Positions 14,021-25,240 of a stretch of 64,000 bases of DNA are shown here, piece by piece (the stretch's first letter is position 1; every line of letters starts with the position of its first letter). The notes under the pieces were generated by a model. The model saw only the letters and a list, made by a program, of their open reading frames with translations, was not told the DNA's origin and did no database searches. The stretch is from positions 11,153,001 through 11,217,000 of the forward strand of contig NC_063271.1 in the NCBI RefSeq assembly GCF_910591885.1, written 5' to 3'. Position numbers and translations under genes: made by a program. This stretch comes from Bombus terrestris. Lineage: Eukaryota; Arthropoda; Insecta; Hymenoptera; Apidae.

Positions 14021-15778
14021 TCCATACATAGTGCGTGGCATATGCGTGACGCGTGGTAGCGAACGAGTTAACAAACTGCTATATACACGTTACAATAAAT
14101 AAAACGGTGTGCCAATATTTTCTCTTGCCATTGCAAGCGTATTCGTTTAGTTGTTTTATTTAGATAAGAAGAATTTTGTTTTTATCGATCGAAACGAATA
14201 TTTGTAACGTTTTAGAACGAGACAGCTTATATTAGTCCCTTTATTTGATTAATCCGTTCGTTTATGAAGAAAAATATTTTCTCAAGCTGATATTCAACTT
14301 TTAACAATCGCCTTCGAATTTAGCGTAACGTTAACACCAACGGAATAACATTTAGAAGATACAGACGTATAGGTAGCTGTTTGTGTAACTTTCAAGTGAA
14401 ATAGCACCGAAGTGAGACTCTTAATGGTATCCGAAAGGGAAATACCATGTGCAATGTGTCCACGATCTTTCAAAGTAAAACCCATTTAGCTTTCTGAGAA
14501 TGCCTCCATATTTACGTTACGGTTCGTCCATTAAATAGTTCATCCCCTAATAAACGAGGCGCAAGAATTCGTGCTGGACGCCTTCCAGTGATGTTCGCCG
14601 CGGTACTCGCAATTTCGTGTTTCACTCGTCGCCGAGTTGTTGCACATGCTACGTCCCTTCGTAGATATTCACACTCTAGTTATTAGAGGCTAGTAGAACT
14701 CGCACACATTCTCGAAACCGGCGAGATTCACCTATGTTTCATTGCGCTTTGCAACTATTGTAACAACTACACGTGACGTAGTATTAGCTGTGTTAACGAT
14801 CGTGATAAAGAGTAAATAAGTAGGTAGTAAAAATAGAAAATGTTCAAATACTTCTATCTTCTTTTGTTATCTTTCGCAAGTGTTTAAAGTAACTTAGCTA
14901 TCTTATTATCTCGAAACTTCCTATCTTCTCACCGAACTCAACCGAACGTTCATAGATATTCGTGAGTGAATACCATCGAAACCGATTTCTTCTCCGTTAG
15001 ATACGTTCAATTACACCCTTCGTTAGAAAAAGCAACGATCATAAACGTTCTCAAGCATCGATGCAAATCTGAGATTCCGAAACCTAAAGAAAGAAAGAAA
15101 CACTAGAAGCGAAGAATTTCTCTGCAGAAAATTCACGAGTCGAAATCCTTCAAGGCAAGTCTTTTGATTACATGCACATCGCGAAAAGAATCTGGTCAAA
15201 AATCAATACGTAAGACACGCATACTTAAGATTTCGAAGTTTAAATGATGGAAAAGCATGAAAAAGAGAAACAAAACGGAGGAGGCAAAAAACTTTCCCAC
15301 AGAACGTAGAACGAGCACAAATCGTTGAAGGAAAGTTCTTTCACCATAAATTATCGTGGCAGTCCTGATTTAGGGCGAACGGAGTTCGTATAGAGGAGAA
15401 AAGGGAGACAATCGAAGCAAAAGGATTTCCAGACGAGCCTGTTCCTCTTACCTGGGTGAACCGGGGCGACAAGGGTGGTCATAATAAATATATTTACACC
15501 GACGTCGTCGCCGTAATACCGCAACTTGGTCCGACCCACGTGGCCGCCCACACGGGGGTCTTGGCCGGAAGTTTATTACCCGATTATCCGGTCTGTAACT
15601 CATTTTACGCAGTGCCATAAAGCTACGACCATAGGTGAACGTCCATTGAAATCTCGTCTAAGAACGTGTAGTGACCAGGCTTCGTTTTCATTTTTCCGTT
15701 TTCATTTTAATTTCAATTGCTGTTGTTGCATTCGAATATTTCTTTCTGGGCTATTTTATTTCGTTCGGTGTGTCTGAC
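14021..15778. other. No gene seen; CpG-rich patch at 15350-15660
   Basis: AT-rich DNA without a supported gene. The patch at about 15350-15660 is GC-richer and non-repetitive, and includes CGATTATCCG (15581-15590, a GATTA-type homeodomain core) and TTTATTAC next to it. It looks more like conserved noncoding DNA than like a protein exon, but that is an inference. Confidence 0.4.
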
Positions 15779-16205
15779 ATTTTTTTTTAATCTTTGGAAG
15801 TATTTTACTATCAATTCTCATTGAGAATTATAAGTAAATTATTCTGACGGTACTGTAACGTGAATAATAAGTGATTATCGTATCTTTGGTTCTAGCTGAA
15901 TCTAATGTTTAAATCTAGAGAGTAATGTCTTTTTAGCCTGCGGATCTGATCCGTCGTGTCAAGTAATTGAGTAACTAGTGGGTTTTGGTGGTTGTTAATT
16001 CTTATGTTATATCTATTACTGAATTTGAATATTTCTTCTTTAACTGTAGGTATCTTAAGGTCGTGATGTATTGTATCGTTGGTAACATACCAAGATGCAT
16101 TTTTAAGGATCGTAGAGTTTTTGATTGGAATCGTTGAAGAATTTCTATGTTGGAATTACTCGCTGTTCCCCATAGTTGGGTCCCATAGGTCCAAACAGGA
16201 ATGTC
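15779..16205 (-). pseudogene. 3' end of a Jockey-type non-LTR retrotransposon, frameshifted
   Basis: On the minus strand the sequence encodes the last ~100 residues of a Jockey-clade ORF2, the region downstream of the reverse transcriptase palm. Visible pieces are PVWTYGTQLWGTASNSNIEI (about 16140-16200), then after a frame change near 16101-16112 the phrases WYVTNDTIHHDLKIPTVKEE and NPLVTQLLDTTDQIRRLKRH. The frame ends at a TAG (15892-15894). A 3' UTR of about 100 bp follows, with the 17 bp palindrome AATTCTCATTGAGAATT (15813-15829). A T-run at 15780-15788 fits the poly(A) tail of a minus-strand insertion. Everything 5' of about 16205 is missing or unrecognisable, so this is a dead, 5'-truncated copy. 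The family call rests on the WTYG..LWG and LKIPTVKEEI motifs, which are typical of Jockey-like C termini. Confidence 0.85.
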
Positions 16206-19049
16206 TGATATTTGGCACGACGGAAACGATTATTGACCTTTATCAATATATTATATAAAATATTATGTTTATATTATATATAGATCTGTGACTCAACGAT
16301 ATCATATAAAAGTTGATAAATATCAGGGCGGTTTTAAGTATCAGAGTAAACGAAATATTTCTTTTGCTAATAATACTTAACGTTTATTGGCAACGAGTGT
16401 TACGTAACACGAACAATGAAAATATGCAACGACGAAATATACGATAATTGGGTTTATGATAGACGCAAACCATGCAGGTATTCCATAGAAACTCAAATTC
16501 TTCTATCATCTACTTAAATCTTCTATTTACTTGAATCGTTAAGTCGCGAAAAGGCGCGTGATATTCGAAGAATTTGCTAGAACGATGCGACGTATGAAAT
16601 TGTTTTGTCATGTGGACGTAGTTGACGCCATGGAAAATGAAAAGCAAGGCACATTGTTGGTGAAACGATGGCAAACATCGATAAGAAATATCATCCCACT
16701 GCTGGTATTCGAGTCAATATTTAGTTGTCGTTTCAATGCACAAATGGATATTGCAATTTGAATACAATGCTACCATAAGTAGTACACTATCATTCATAAC
16801 CTTGATTGTTAGATCACGTTAACACTTTAATCGCTATGTCATTCGCGCGCCCATTAATTCCATTCGAACGCTAGTATATCTGAACGTACTTAATTATAAT
16901 ATTCAATGGAACTCTATTTAAATTAATATTTCTAAATATATTTATAATGAATCGTGTTACGATAAAATTACCGTAACGTGGCTAATAACCGGTTTTAAAT
17001 AATTAATATACTCAATAAGAAATGACCTAAAAATACCTAATCTTTACGTATGCCTGATAGCTGATACAAAATCTTCCTACGATCCTTTAATAACAACAAT
17101 ACTCTCGGAAACCTGTACGAAACGTATTCTTGCATTTTTGTTGAATCGAAGCCTTTATAAACGCGAGCTTTCATTCGAGATTACTTCTCCTTTGGGTTTA
17201 CTTCCGGCGAGGTAAAAAGGCATAAGAAAAGCCTACGAGACGCTATGCAATTGCAGCGAACGTCGCGGCAAAAATACATCTGCATTTCCTTGTCACGATT
17301 TTTTTTCTTATCGTCGATTCATCTTGGAATTCACCCCGTGTGCTCCGAGCCAGACAGGAACAAGCAACTAATAACCGCGGTCGAACGGAAGCGATTCGAG
17401 AAGTCTATTGTGCTGTGCTTTCTACGTACGACGACGACCAGTGGAATCGCGTGGCGAAGAAAAACGGGACCGTGCACGGCGTTTTAGAAAGCACTGCCCT
17501 GCCAGTTTCTTTCACAATGCCATCCTAACCTGCGCGTCATAGGTGCAGATATTTACATACGCGATAATAGCCAGGTGAATAATACGTGTTCGTCACGGAG
17601 GACGACTAAGAAGGGACAGGTAATTCGTTCATCGTTGGTGTTCTGGTCTTGTTTAAAAGATGATTTTCTACGTTAGAAGTATGCGAGTTAAACGACAAGT
17701 GTCTTGCAACCTTGTTCATAACTAGACTGTAGGTTTTTTTATGTAAATTCCTTCTTTTTATAGATACAACTAAAGAAATAGAATTTAAGCGTAGTCTAGT
17801 TCGCAAGTAGACCGCAGATTTTTATGCAAATCCATACTTTAATAGACACAACTGAAGAAGTAGAAGTTGCAGCGCTCTGCTTTATATATTTTACATATTT
17901 TTTTATATAATATACCCGCAACTTTGCATACAAATTCGCAATCTATGAGCAGCGTATTAGGATTCAGGCCTAGTTCTCTTTTTTTTCTTCTGTGTGAAGC
18001 GCAATGTTTGATCTGGGTCAGAGTTTTTTCAACTTTTTCCATTCGCGATCCCATTCTCCTCGGGTGAAATTTTACGCGAATGCTCGGTTATATCAAATAA
18101 ATATGCAAAGAAAACATTGATCGGTAATAAATGGAACAAGTTCGGTTTTAAACGGTTCTTTGTTGTATTCATAATTGATGTTCACGACTTATTATCGTCA
18201 GACGAATATGCTTGTTTATTTATGCACGAAGAATCGAATCTTCTGAATACTTGATATAACAGAGCATCTTCAACGTTTTTCACAGTTAACCGATATCTTC
18301 ACTTTACGATCGTCAATGACGAAGATGTCGTTTTGCAATAAAAATCTAGTACGAAACGTCATAAGCGTGTTTAAGGTCATTTTAAAGATTGCTGGAAATT
18401 ATGTCCTGATTCCAAGCACAAACCGATGTAAAGATTTTTTAAGAAGCTGGTGTCTCTTCCCTTTGTCGATTGCTAACTCGATGAATTCCTCGTCATCGTT
18501 TAATGTTAGACGATTGATATTTGTCTTGTATTTCACAGGTGCGCGATAGTCGGAAAAATGTTCACGATCTCGTGATTCTAACCGCGTATCGGGTCGCGAC
18601 CCATAGTTTAAGAAGCTCTGATTTAGATCATCGATATCCAGAGGGGAAGCCACGTTAAATACTAAATGAGTATAATTTACTTGCCCGTTAGCAGTGTTTT
18701 AATCATTGAGAATCGTCGGATGAATAATTCGATTCAGTCGAAGTTAAGACGAGAGTTACCGGGTATCTAGTTTCTCTTAGGTCGCAGATTCGTATCTGGT
18801 CGATCTTAAATCGCTTATCAATCAAATCGGTAATGTTCGACCGGGTCTTGAAGAATTATATACCGTTTCCGGAAGTGGATTTCGGATCACGAAAGTTCAG
18901 TAAACCTTGATAGAGATTATCAGCAGAATGATTATTTCGGTCGTAATTTCCTCAATTTAGACTTGTTATTCGTTTCGTGTGAAAATTTGGCAAAGTTTGA
19001 GGAACGTTGGAACGAACGATCAAATTCTGATTTAAGAGAAACTCTGGAT
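16206..19049. other. No gene seen
   Basis: AT-rich unique DNA with a GC-richer patch at about 17150-17540 that is open in several frames but shows no recognisable protein. At about 17718-17876 a phrase beginning 'TAGAC[CT]G[TC]AG[GA]TTTTT' occurs twice about 87 bp apart, a small local duplication. A 71-codon minus-strand frame at 17839-18054 looks somewhat protein-like, but I cannot assign it to a family. Confidence 0.45.
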
Positions 19050-19669
19050 TTAACCCTTTGAGTGCTGTGGGCGCATATAGGTGTCTGGCGAAAGCTATCG
19101 GTGTGGACTGAGGACATATATATGCGTTTTCTGTAAGTGCCCGGCATGGACTAAGGACGCATGTATGGGTTTTTCAATTTTTCCGAACACCTACGCAGAA
19201 GTAATACTATTACGTTTGTGTGAAATAAATATAAATGCATTCCTTACGGCAGTGAACAAATGCCAATAGTGGTTCGTTATTGTTGAAGTGGTCACCACTT
19301 GTAAGAAAACTCTGCATCTGGTTTTTTTAGTTTTCTCAAGCACTGAATTTTTCACACACAACTAAATTATTAACTTGTGTTAATATTTACTAAATTTAGT
19401 TTTCTAGTTTATTACCCAAATTCTAGTTAACTGTAAATTTCAATGTTTATAATAAATAATTAAAAATAACTAAAAAATAACGCTCTTGAATCATTTAATC
19501 TCGTGCAAAAGAATTACTATAACTTATTACGATTTGCGCTTTCAATAGTCAATCAACAGAGTTCAGTCTAACGAAAAAGTATTCCGTCCACAGCGATCGT
19601 CAGCGCTAGACGCGCGCCGTCCGTACGGACGGCATAGGCCGCGAGTATTTAGCACTCAAAGGGTTTTAA
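19050..19669. mobile_element. TTAA-bounded miniature element (family A, CCCTTTGAGTGC ends)
   Basis: The left end is TTAACCCTTTGAGTGCT. The right end is AGCACTCAAAGGG followed by TTTTAA, the inverse of the left end with a slightly altered target. TTAA targets with CCC-starting inverted repeats are the hallmark of piggyBac-superfamily elements. At about 620 bp it has no transposase. Near the right end is a GC-rich palindrome, GCCGTCCGTACGGACGGC (about 19617-19634), unusual against the AT-rich surroundings. The element lies only seven bases from the next TTAA element. Confidence 0.8.
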
Positions 19670-19676
19670 GAGAATT

Positions 19677-20305
19677 TTAACATTGGAGCTACCACACCAG
19701 TCAAATTGACTGGTTTTACAAATTTATTTTTAAATTCCTACTTTATGTTATATTTTTTTCCGCAATGATGTAATAACTCTTTTGTAACGATAACTAAAAG
19801 AATAATATAATGAATTTCATTTTGTTTTATATGCATTCAAAATAAAAATAAATTTATATCAAGGCTACTTATACCAATACCAGTCAAAATGACTGGTACT
19901 TGTCAAAGTGTAAAAGGATCGAACCCTAATTAACCAGTTTCCTCGTTTTGTACAACTTCCCACAGGTTTTTCAAATTTTTACTGCGTATCATTCAATATG
20001 ATGATATCACTTATCAGGAAAATTCCGGACTGATCGCTAGATCACTAGATGCCAACACTAGAAATACCACAGCAGTCAAAATGAATGGTTCTACCATTTT
20101 ATAAATGTGTCAACCCTCGTTTAGGGATCATGGTAGATTAATAATACCAAAAATGTACTACATAACATGGAATTCCTTGTGTAAGAAAGTAATAAATCAA
20201 TAAATATAAAAATATTCTATTATTACGTATTTTTTAAAGACCAGTCATTTTGGCTGTTTTTGGTAGAAATAGCTTCGTGTTAACTATCGGTAGTTCCAGC
20301 GTTAA
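19677..20305. mobile_element. TTAA-bounded miniature element (family B), copy 1
   Basis: Ends are TTAACATTGGAGCTACC on the left and GGTAGTTCCAGCGTTAA on the right, imperfect inverted repeats bounded by TTAA. Inside are four copies of a palindrome of the form CCAGTC-(A/T)-GACTGG: 19697-19713, 19880-19896, 20072-20088 and 20241-20256 (the last two mutated). A second end-like phrase, ACACTAGAAATACCACA, sits at about 20055, so the element seems to be built from repeated terminal modules. There is no transposase frame. It is inferred to be a non-autonomous piggyBac-type element. Two more copies occur at 23700-24339 and 60507-61147. Confidence 0.85.
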
Positions 20306-21830
20306 AAAAGCTTAGAGAAAGGTGTCAGATACGACATGAACTTAAAATACGCTGGAAATCCGCGACTCTATTTGCCGCGCACATATAACGCGGTAACGTA
20401 ATGTACGATGCAAGTCTGGGAATATGTATTTTCCATATGCAAGTACCAACTTATTGCGATAATATAGCGCGCAATACCTATTTAGGAATAAATACATATA
20501 CTTGTACGCCATGCGCAACTATAAGTTTCTCATTTATCCCTAATTTTTCCATTTACTCTTTCGCTCGATCCCAACTTCCTAATCCACTACCCGATCCATC
20601 AAATATTTGCATGCTGCCTTCGCAATTTCCATCGGGTTCCACGTTATTCGCCTTTTTTCCAACGGCGAATAGGTAAACTGGAACATCGATACAGTCACTG
20701 TGCGCGCCGGCTTCGCAAACAAACGAGCTCGTCGATGCTCGAAGGAGGAGAGTGGAAGTAGAAGAAGAAGAAGAAAAAGGGAATGAAGAGCGAAAGAAAA
20801 AAAAAAGACACGGCATATGCATCGTAAATATTCATTTCGCGTTCGTTCAGAGGAATTTGTTTCCGATGATTCCGTTGGTATCAGACGTTTTCCCTTGGCG
20901 TCGCTGATCCTAGCGAGCCTCGCGATTACGCAAATCCGCGCAATATTCGCGAGAGCCGGCGGCGGCTCGATGAAAGCGCGATTCGATGCACAATCGCTGT
21001 ACGAGACGTCCCTTTGAAAATAAAATTCCGTCACCGGCGGAATCTGGGCCACCGTGTTCATCGGAAATTCATATATTTTCTTTATTCATTCATATTAATG
21101 CGACCAGGTCGATAGTGTGTGTTGTATGGGGTCCATCGATGGCAGAAAATAATGTACGTGGTGTTTTCGCAGCTGTATAATTCGGCTAGAAGATGGCTTA
21201 TCAGTCAATAATTAGTTTCGTACGTGCAGTGTGTTTTATTTTAGCAGAAGAATTTTTCTTTGTTGTAATCAGAACTGTTTGTATGGTTGAATATCGGAAG
21301 AAAGCTTTCGGTTGATCATCTCGATGGTACGAACCTTTCAGACTACCTTTCGTGGAAGAATTGATCGAAATTAAAAGAAACGAAGCTATATCGTCGATAT
21401 GTTGCGCATAACTTCAAGAATTCTAAAGTTAGATTTGCTTTTAGATTATGTTGAACGTGTTATGATCGAATAGGTATATAAGAACGTTTAACTAGAAATT
21501 TAGTTCTTTTATTTTTTAATTCGCGACAAGATTTTATTTACTTTTTTCACTTTAACAGCTTCCAGGCTATTCAATTAATTCTTGAATGAATTTTTCAAAT
21601 TTTATCGAAAAAATTGTATGTAAAATCCTAAGTACGATAACGCGCTTTTTATACACTGAAACCTCGGTATTCCGGAAATCAACACGTCCATTGGAAGAAA
21701 CAAAAACCCGGATGAACCCATGCAAAGAGTAAAAATCCCAATATTTATCGTGCAAACGAATAAACTTACGGGTAGCAATATGCAGAAAATCCTGGTCGAA
21801 ATAACATCTTCCATACTTCAGAACCAAAAT
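20306..21830. other. No gene seen; GC-richer patch at 20550-21060
   Basis: The patch at about 20550-21060 is open on both strands (160 codons on minus, with shorter frames on plus) and includes a GAAGAA-repeat tract (about 20757-20810). Overlapping open frames on opposite strands plus simple repeats argue against coding. The rest is AT-rich DNA with nothing recognised. Confidence 0.45.
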
Positions 21831-22275
21831 ACACATTAAAAGACCCTAAAGTGTCTTAAAAACCTTCAACAATCATATTCATCGTACAAAGTAATAAACT
21901 AAAGAATAATAGTTTGCATAAATCCCAGCTAAGATTTTCACACTTCAAACACCTGGTATAGTTAAAAGGCTCTAAAACCTGTCGAAAAGGAGCCGTGCGC
22001 AACCTTCAACGATTATACTCATCGTACGAAGCAAAAGCATAAAACTTAATATTTTGCATAAATCCCAGCCTTGTTGACGTTCTTCGTGTCTCAACATCTA
22101 CGTTAAAAGAACCCAAAAATACCTGAAAAAGAAAACAAACCCATTAAAAGCCTTAAACGGTTGCGTATATTCGTCGTACGAAGCAAAAACGTAGAAGCCA
22201 ATAGTTGGCGTAAATCGCAATGAATCGCAATGAACACTGTTCACGCCTCGTCAACGAACCACCGTATTAAGAAAC
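21830..22275. repeat. Short decayed tandem array, ~145 bp units
   Basis: A unit starting CCTTCAACAATCATATTCAT recurs in diverged form at about 21865, 22006 and 22151 (spacing 141 and 145 bp), with traces further left near 21720. Within it, CAGCTAAGATTTTCACACTT and GGCTCTAAAACCTGTCGAA resemble the corresponding part of the array at 3.7-5.3 kb (GCTAAGATTTCTGCTTACC and GGCTCTAAAACGACACC). The two arrays therefore probably share an ancestral unit. Confidence 0.7.
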
Positions 22276-22299
22276 TGTAAAACAAGTTTCCCGTAAAGA

Positions 22300-22980
22300 A
22301 GCCGCGCGAAACGTCTAAATGATGTTTGCCTTGTAACGTCAACCGGGTCACCGTAACCACCCTGTTGTACGCTCTCAACCCTGTACATCGTCGGAAACGA
22401 CCGGATGAAAATAAAATCGTGCGCCAGCCGTGTTCTCGAGGTCTCTCGTATAACCGCTTATCTTGGAGGCAACCAGGTCACCGATTGTGTCGGTTTCATC
22501 GGTCACGGGGGGGCCAGCGTTCGACGAACGAGGAAAAGCGAGATCGGCGAGATCGCGGACGATCGTCGGCCAGAGATCAACGAACACAGTTCGCTGCGCG
22601 CAACGTAAAGGACGAAGAAAGACAGAAAATATGGCAGAGGAACGAGTGTAGGTTGGTTAGAGAGAGACGGAGAAGGGGTCTGTAGTTATGGGAGTTGCTG
22701 TGGAGAGGAGCAAGCATTGTAAATCAATACCCTGACGGCTGCCGGCGCTTCGAACGCGCCCCGTATTTCAGCATGCCAATACACTGGAACTATCCTCCAT
22801 CGCTGCTGGATAGCGGAATATAACGCTTAATAGAGGTCGCGGATGGAAGGGATCGAGGGGCTGAGCGGGGGTGGTTCAGGGGGTTGGGGATATAGTAGAG
22901 GGAGAATCGGGACTGTTAACCGGCCAAGGATCATCATTCTTTCGCGCTTGAGGCTGGTCAAACGCGAATTAGTGTCACGG
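22300..22980. promoter_or_regulatory. GC/CpG-rich block, possible regulatory element
   Basis: A second strongly GC/CpG-rich interval. Frames on both strands are open (119 codons on plus, 70 on minus), but the predicted proteins are arginine-rich and look random. The central part (about 22710-22840) is non-repetitive and of high complexity, with TAAATCAATA and a CGCTGCTGGATAGCGG imperfect stem. The flanks are purine-rich. Conserved noncoding DNA or a promoter with a noncoding first exon are the two plausible readings. Confidence 0.35.
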
Positions 22981-23466
22981 TGAACGTTTTCCAGTTGTTA
23001 TGTCGATCCATAGGTTTCGTACATTTTATTTTTGTCTGTATTATGCGTCGATTTTATTCTTATCACATCTGTGTATGTCGTTTTTCTATCGCTGTTTCCT
23101 TTTACTTTTCTGTGTCTTTGTCATTTATCAACTATGTACCGATTAATTTACTTATTTATTTATGCGATTTCTGCTTATAATTCTGCTTGAAATTTCTGCT
23201 TATAATTTGTTTTTATCGTTTTTGTTTTATTCCTTGCTATTTCCTTTTTTTGCTTACACACCTGCGCTATGGTTACTCAAGCAGGAACAGGGTAAGTTTC
23301 TAAGCTTCTAACAAGGTTCCGATGTATCAGTTGCGTATGTTCATGAGTGATGTAACGTTATCGGGCTCAGTTATCCGCACGTACCATACTGGACACGTAC
23401 TCCTTCGTTCTATTGGAAGGCTAAATTCCGTGTAGCGTAAAGTGGTAGTGGGTTTATGTGTATGTA
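22981..23466. other. No gene seen; T-rich DNA
   Basis: Pyrimidine- and T-rich unique sequence between the GC-rich block and a mariner-type element. I see nothing in it. Confidence 0.5.
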
Positions 23467-23680
23467 TTAGGTTGTCCGAAAAGTTTCTTTCGTTTTATGA
23501 GGAAATGATAAACGCACAAGGTTTCTCGTTTTATATTATTTTGTCGAATTACGCACGATCCATTTTGTTCTATTGAAATAAACACCGTGACATTTCACAG
23601 ACTTGCTTTCACGTTTGTATGAAGATGCACTGTTGTAAACAACGTGTTTGCGATAGAAAGACATCTTTCGGGCAACCTAA
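23467..23680. mobile_element. Mariner-type miniature element (asymmetric subtype)
   Basis: The left end is TTAGGTTGTCCGAAAAGT and the right end GGGCAACCTAA, flanked by TA on both sides (23465-23466, 23681-23682). Unlike the fold-back copies, inner similarity between the two ends stops after about 30 bp. The right half matches the left half of the copy at 29233 in reverse, indicating deletion derivatives of one parent element. It lies only 19 bp left of a TTAA element. Confidence 0.85.
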
Positions 23681-23699
23681 TACAGTAACAGAGGGAGAC

Positions 23700-24339
23700 T
23701 CAGCATTAGAACTACCACACCGGTCAAATTGGCTGGTTTTACAATTTTATTTTAAAATTCCTGCTTTATGTTATATTTTTTCCGCAATGATGTAATGACT
23801 TTCGCAACGATAACTAAAAGAATAATATAATGAATTTTATTTTGTTTTTATGTATTCAAAATGAAAATAACTTTGTATCAAGGCTATTTATACCAATAGC
23901 AGTCAAAATGACTGGTACCTGTCAAATTGTAAAAGGCTGCTGCAGTCTGTTTATCGAACTCCAATTAACCAGTTTCCTCGTTTTGTACAACTTCCCACAC
24001 GTTTTTCAAATTTTTACTGCCTATCATTCGATACGATGATATCAGTTATCAGGAAAATTCCGGATCGATCGCTAGATCGCTGGATGCCAACACTAGAAAT
24101 ACCACAGCAGTCAAAACGACTAGTTCTACAATTTTATAAATGTGTCGACCCTCGTTTAGGGATCATGGTAGATTAATAATACCAAAAATGTACTACATAA
24201 CATGGAATTCCTTATGTAAGAAAGTAGTAAATTAATAAATATAAAAATATTCTATTATTACGTTCTTTTTAAAGACCAGTCATTTTGCCTGGCTTTGGTA
24301 GAAATAGCTTCGGTTAACTATCGGTAGTTCTAATGTTAA
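23700..24339. mobile_element. TTAA-bounded miniature element (family B), copy 2
   Basis: Co-linear with copy 1 at 19677 in the same orientation. The left end is ...CATTAGAACTACC with its TTAA mutated to TCAG. The right end is GGTAGTTCTAATGTTAA with TTAA intact at 24336-24339. The four CCAGTC..GACTGG-type palindromes are present in altered form near 23720, 23900, 24106 and 24276. An interior open frame (23830-24039) is shared with the other copies but shows no sign of being a protein. Confidence 0.88.
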
Positions 24340-24757
24340 TCGATCAAGGATCGTGGTTCCTCTGCACTCGATACTGGCTTGATGGGAATTAATGTCCGGT
24401 TCATTAATATAACGGGTAATTGACCTTTCAGATGCTTTCGTGATTCTGTAATGTATATGCATAATATATAAACTAAATAGTTTTTGTGTAACCTTTTGTG
24501 TAATCTATCGTAGATCGTCTATATTTTGTAAGGCATGATTAATATTATTATTGTTGTCTTAGTTTATGTTTGTATATAGAATGGATTTTGGCATAGTCTG
24601 AGAAGGTATGGCATTCTATTGTATATATCTGTATTGTTCTTATCGTATAGTTTTTATAGCTTTTTATTTATTTGGTTTTTATTTATGACGACGAATGGGT
24701 TGAAGATGTACAGACAGCAAGAGGAAACTTTCTAACCCCATAGGGGGATATCGATAA
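24340..24757. other. No gene seen
   Basis: AT-rich unique sequence between a TTAA element and a copia-type element. Nothing recognised. Confidence 0.5.
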
Positions 24758-25240
24758 AGATCTGTTGAAAATGACAACGTGAGTTCGCGCTCGCCATCCA
24801 TTTGCAGATGCGCTAGTTATAATAAATAGTAACTAGAAGATAATTCTAGACATAATCGATTTAAGATACTCTAGTCAATGTAAGAAAGTGCAATAAAGGT
24901 CTTTCTGCTCAGAACGGCGTGATAGATTTATCCAAAGAATAAAATAATAGCTATCGTGATCCTACCTCTAAATACAGAGATAACAACAGGTTATGGGCCC
25001 AGGTTCAATATTTAGTTATCATTTTATTGGAAATATTATTAATAGTAATAATATTGAGGAGCCCAGAAGATAACGTAAAAAAACAAAAATAAAGCGTGAT
25101 CGATGATTCAGTGTTGAATATTATAAAGGCGCTTTATCGAATATATAATAAACGCTTACGTGATAATACAGTTATCAAAAGAATATAATAATAGCTATGA
25201 TGGTGATCCTATCTCTAAATATAGAAATAACAACAAGATC
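24758..25240 (+). mobile_element. Miniature copia-type LTR element with exact 5 bp target duplication
   Basis: AGATC occurs at 24758-24762 and again at 25236-25240, an exact 5 bp target duplication. The element between them begins TGTTG (24763) and ends CAACA (25235). The left LTR (24763-24988, 226 bp) begins TGTTG and ends CAACA. It is followed at once by GGTTATGGGCCCAG (24989-25002), the primer-binding site known from copia, which uses a cleaved initiator tRNA-Met. The right LTR (about 25127-25235) shares AATAATAGCTATG/CGTGATCCTA and AATAACAACA phrases with the left but is shorter and diverged. The interior is only about 140 bp and has no gag or pol. The structure is that of a terminal-repeat retrotransposon in miniature, or an extreme internal deletion. 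Confidence 0.85.
24989..25002 (+). other. Copia-type primer-binding site
   Basis: GGTTATGGGCCCAG follows directly after the CAACA end of the left LTR. In Drosophila copia the same string sits at this position and pairs with the internal part of initiator tRNA-Met. It defines the LTR boundary and the plus orientation of the element. Confidence 0.85.

Noticed and set aside
17839..18054. 71-codon minus frame as a retroelement fragment
   Set aside because: It looks mildly protein-like but has no motif I can assign, and nothing related continues upstream.
20579..21061. 160-codon minus-strand frame as a gene
   Set aside because: CpG-rich DNA is open on both strands here, the frame crosses a GAA-repeat tract, and the predicted sequence resembles no family I know.
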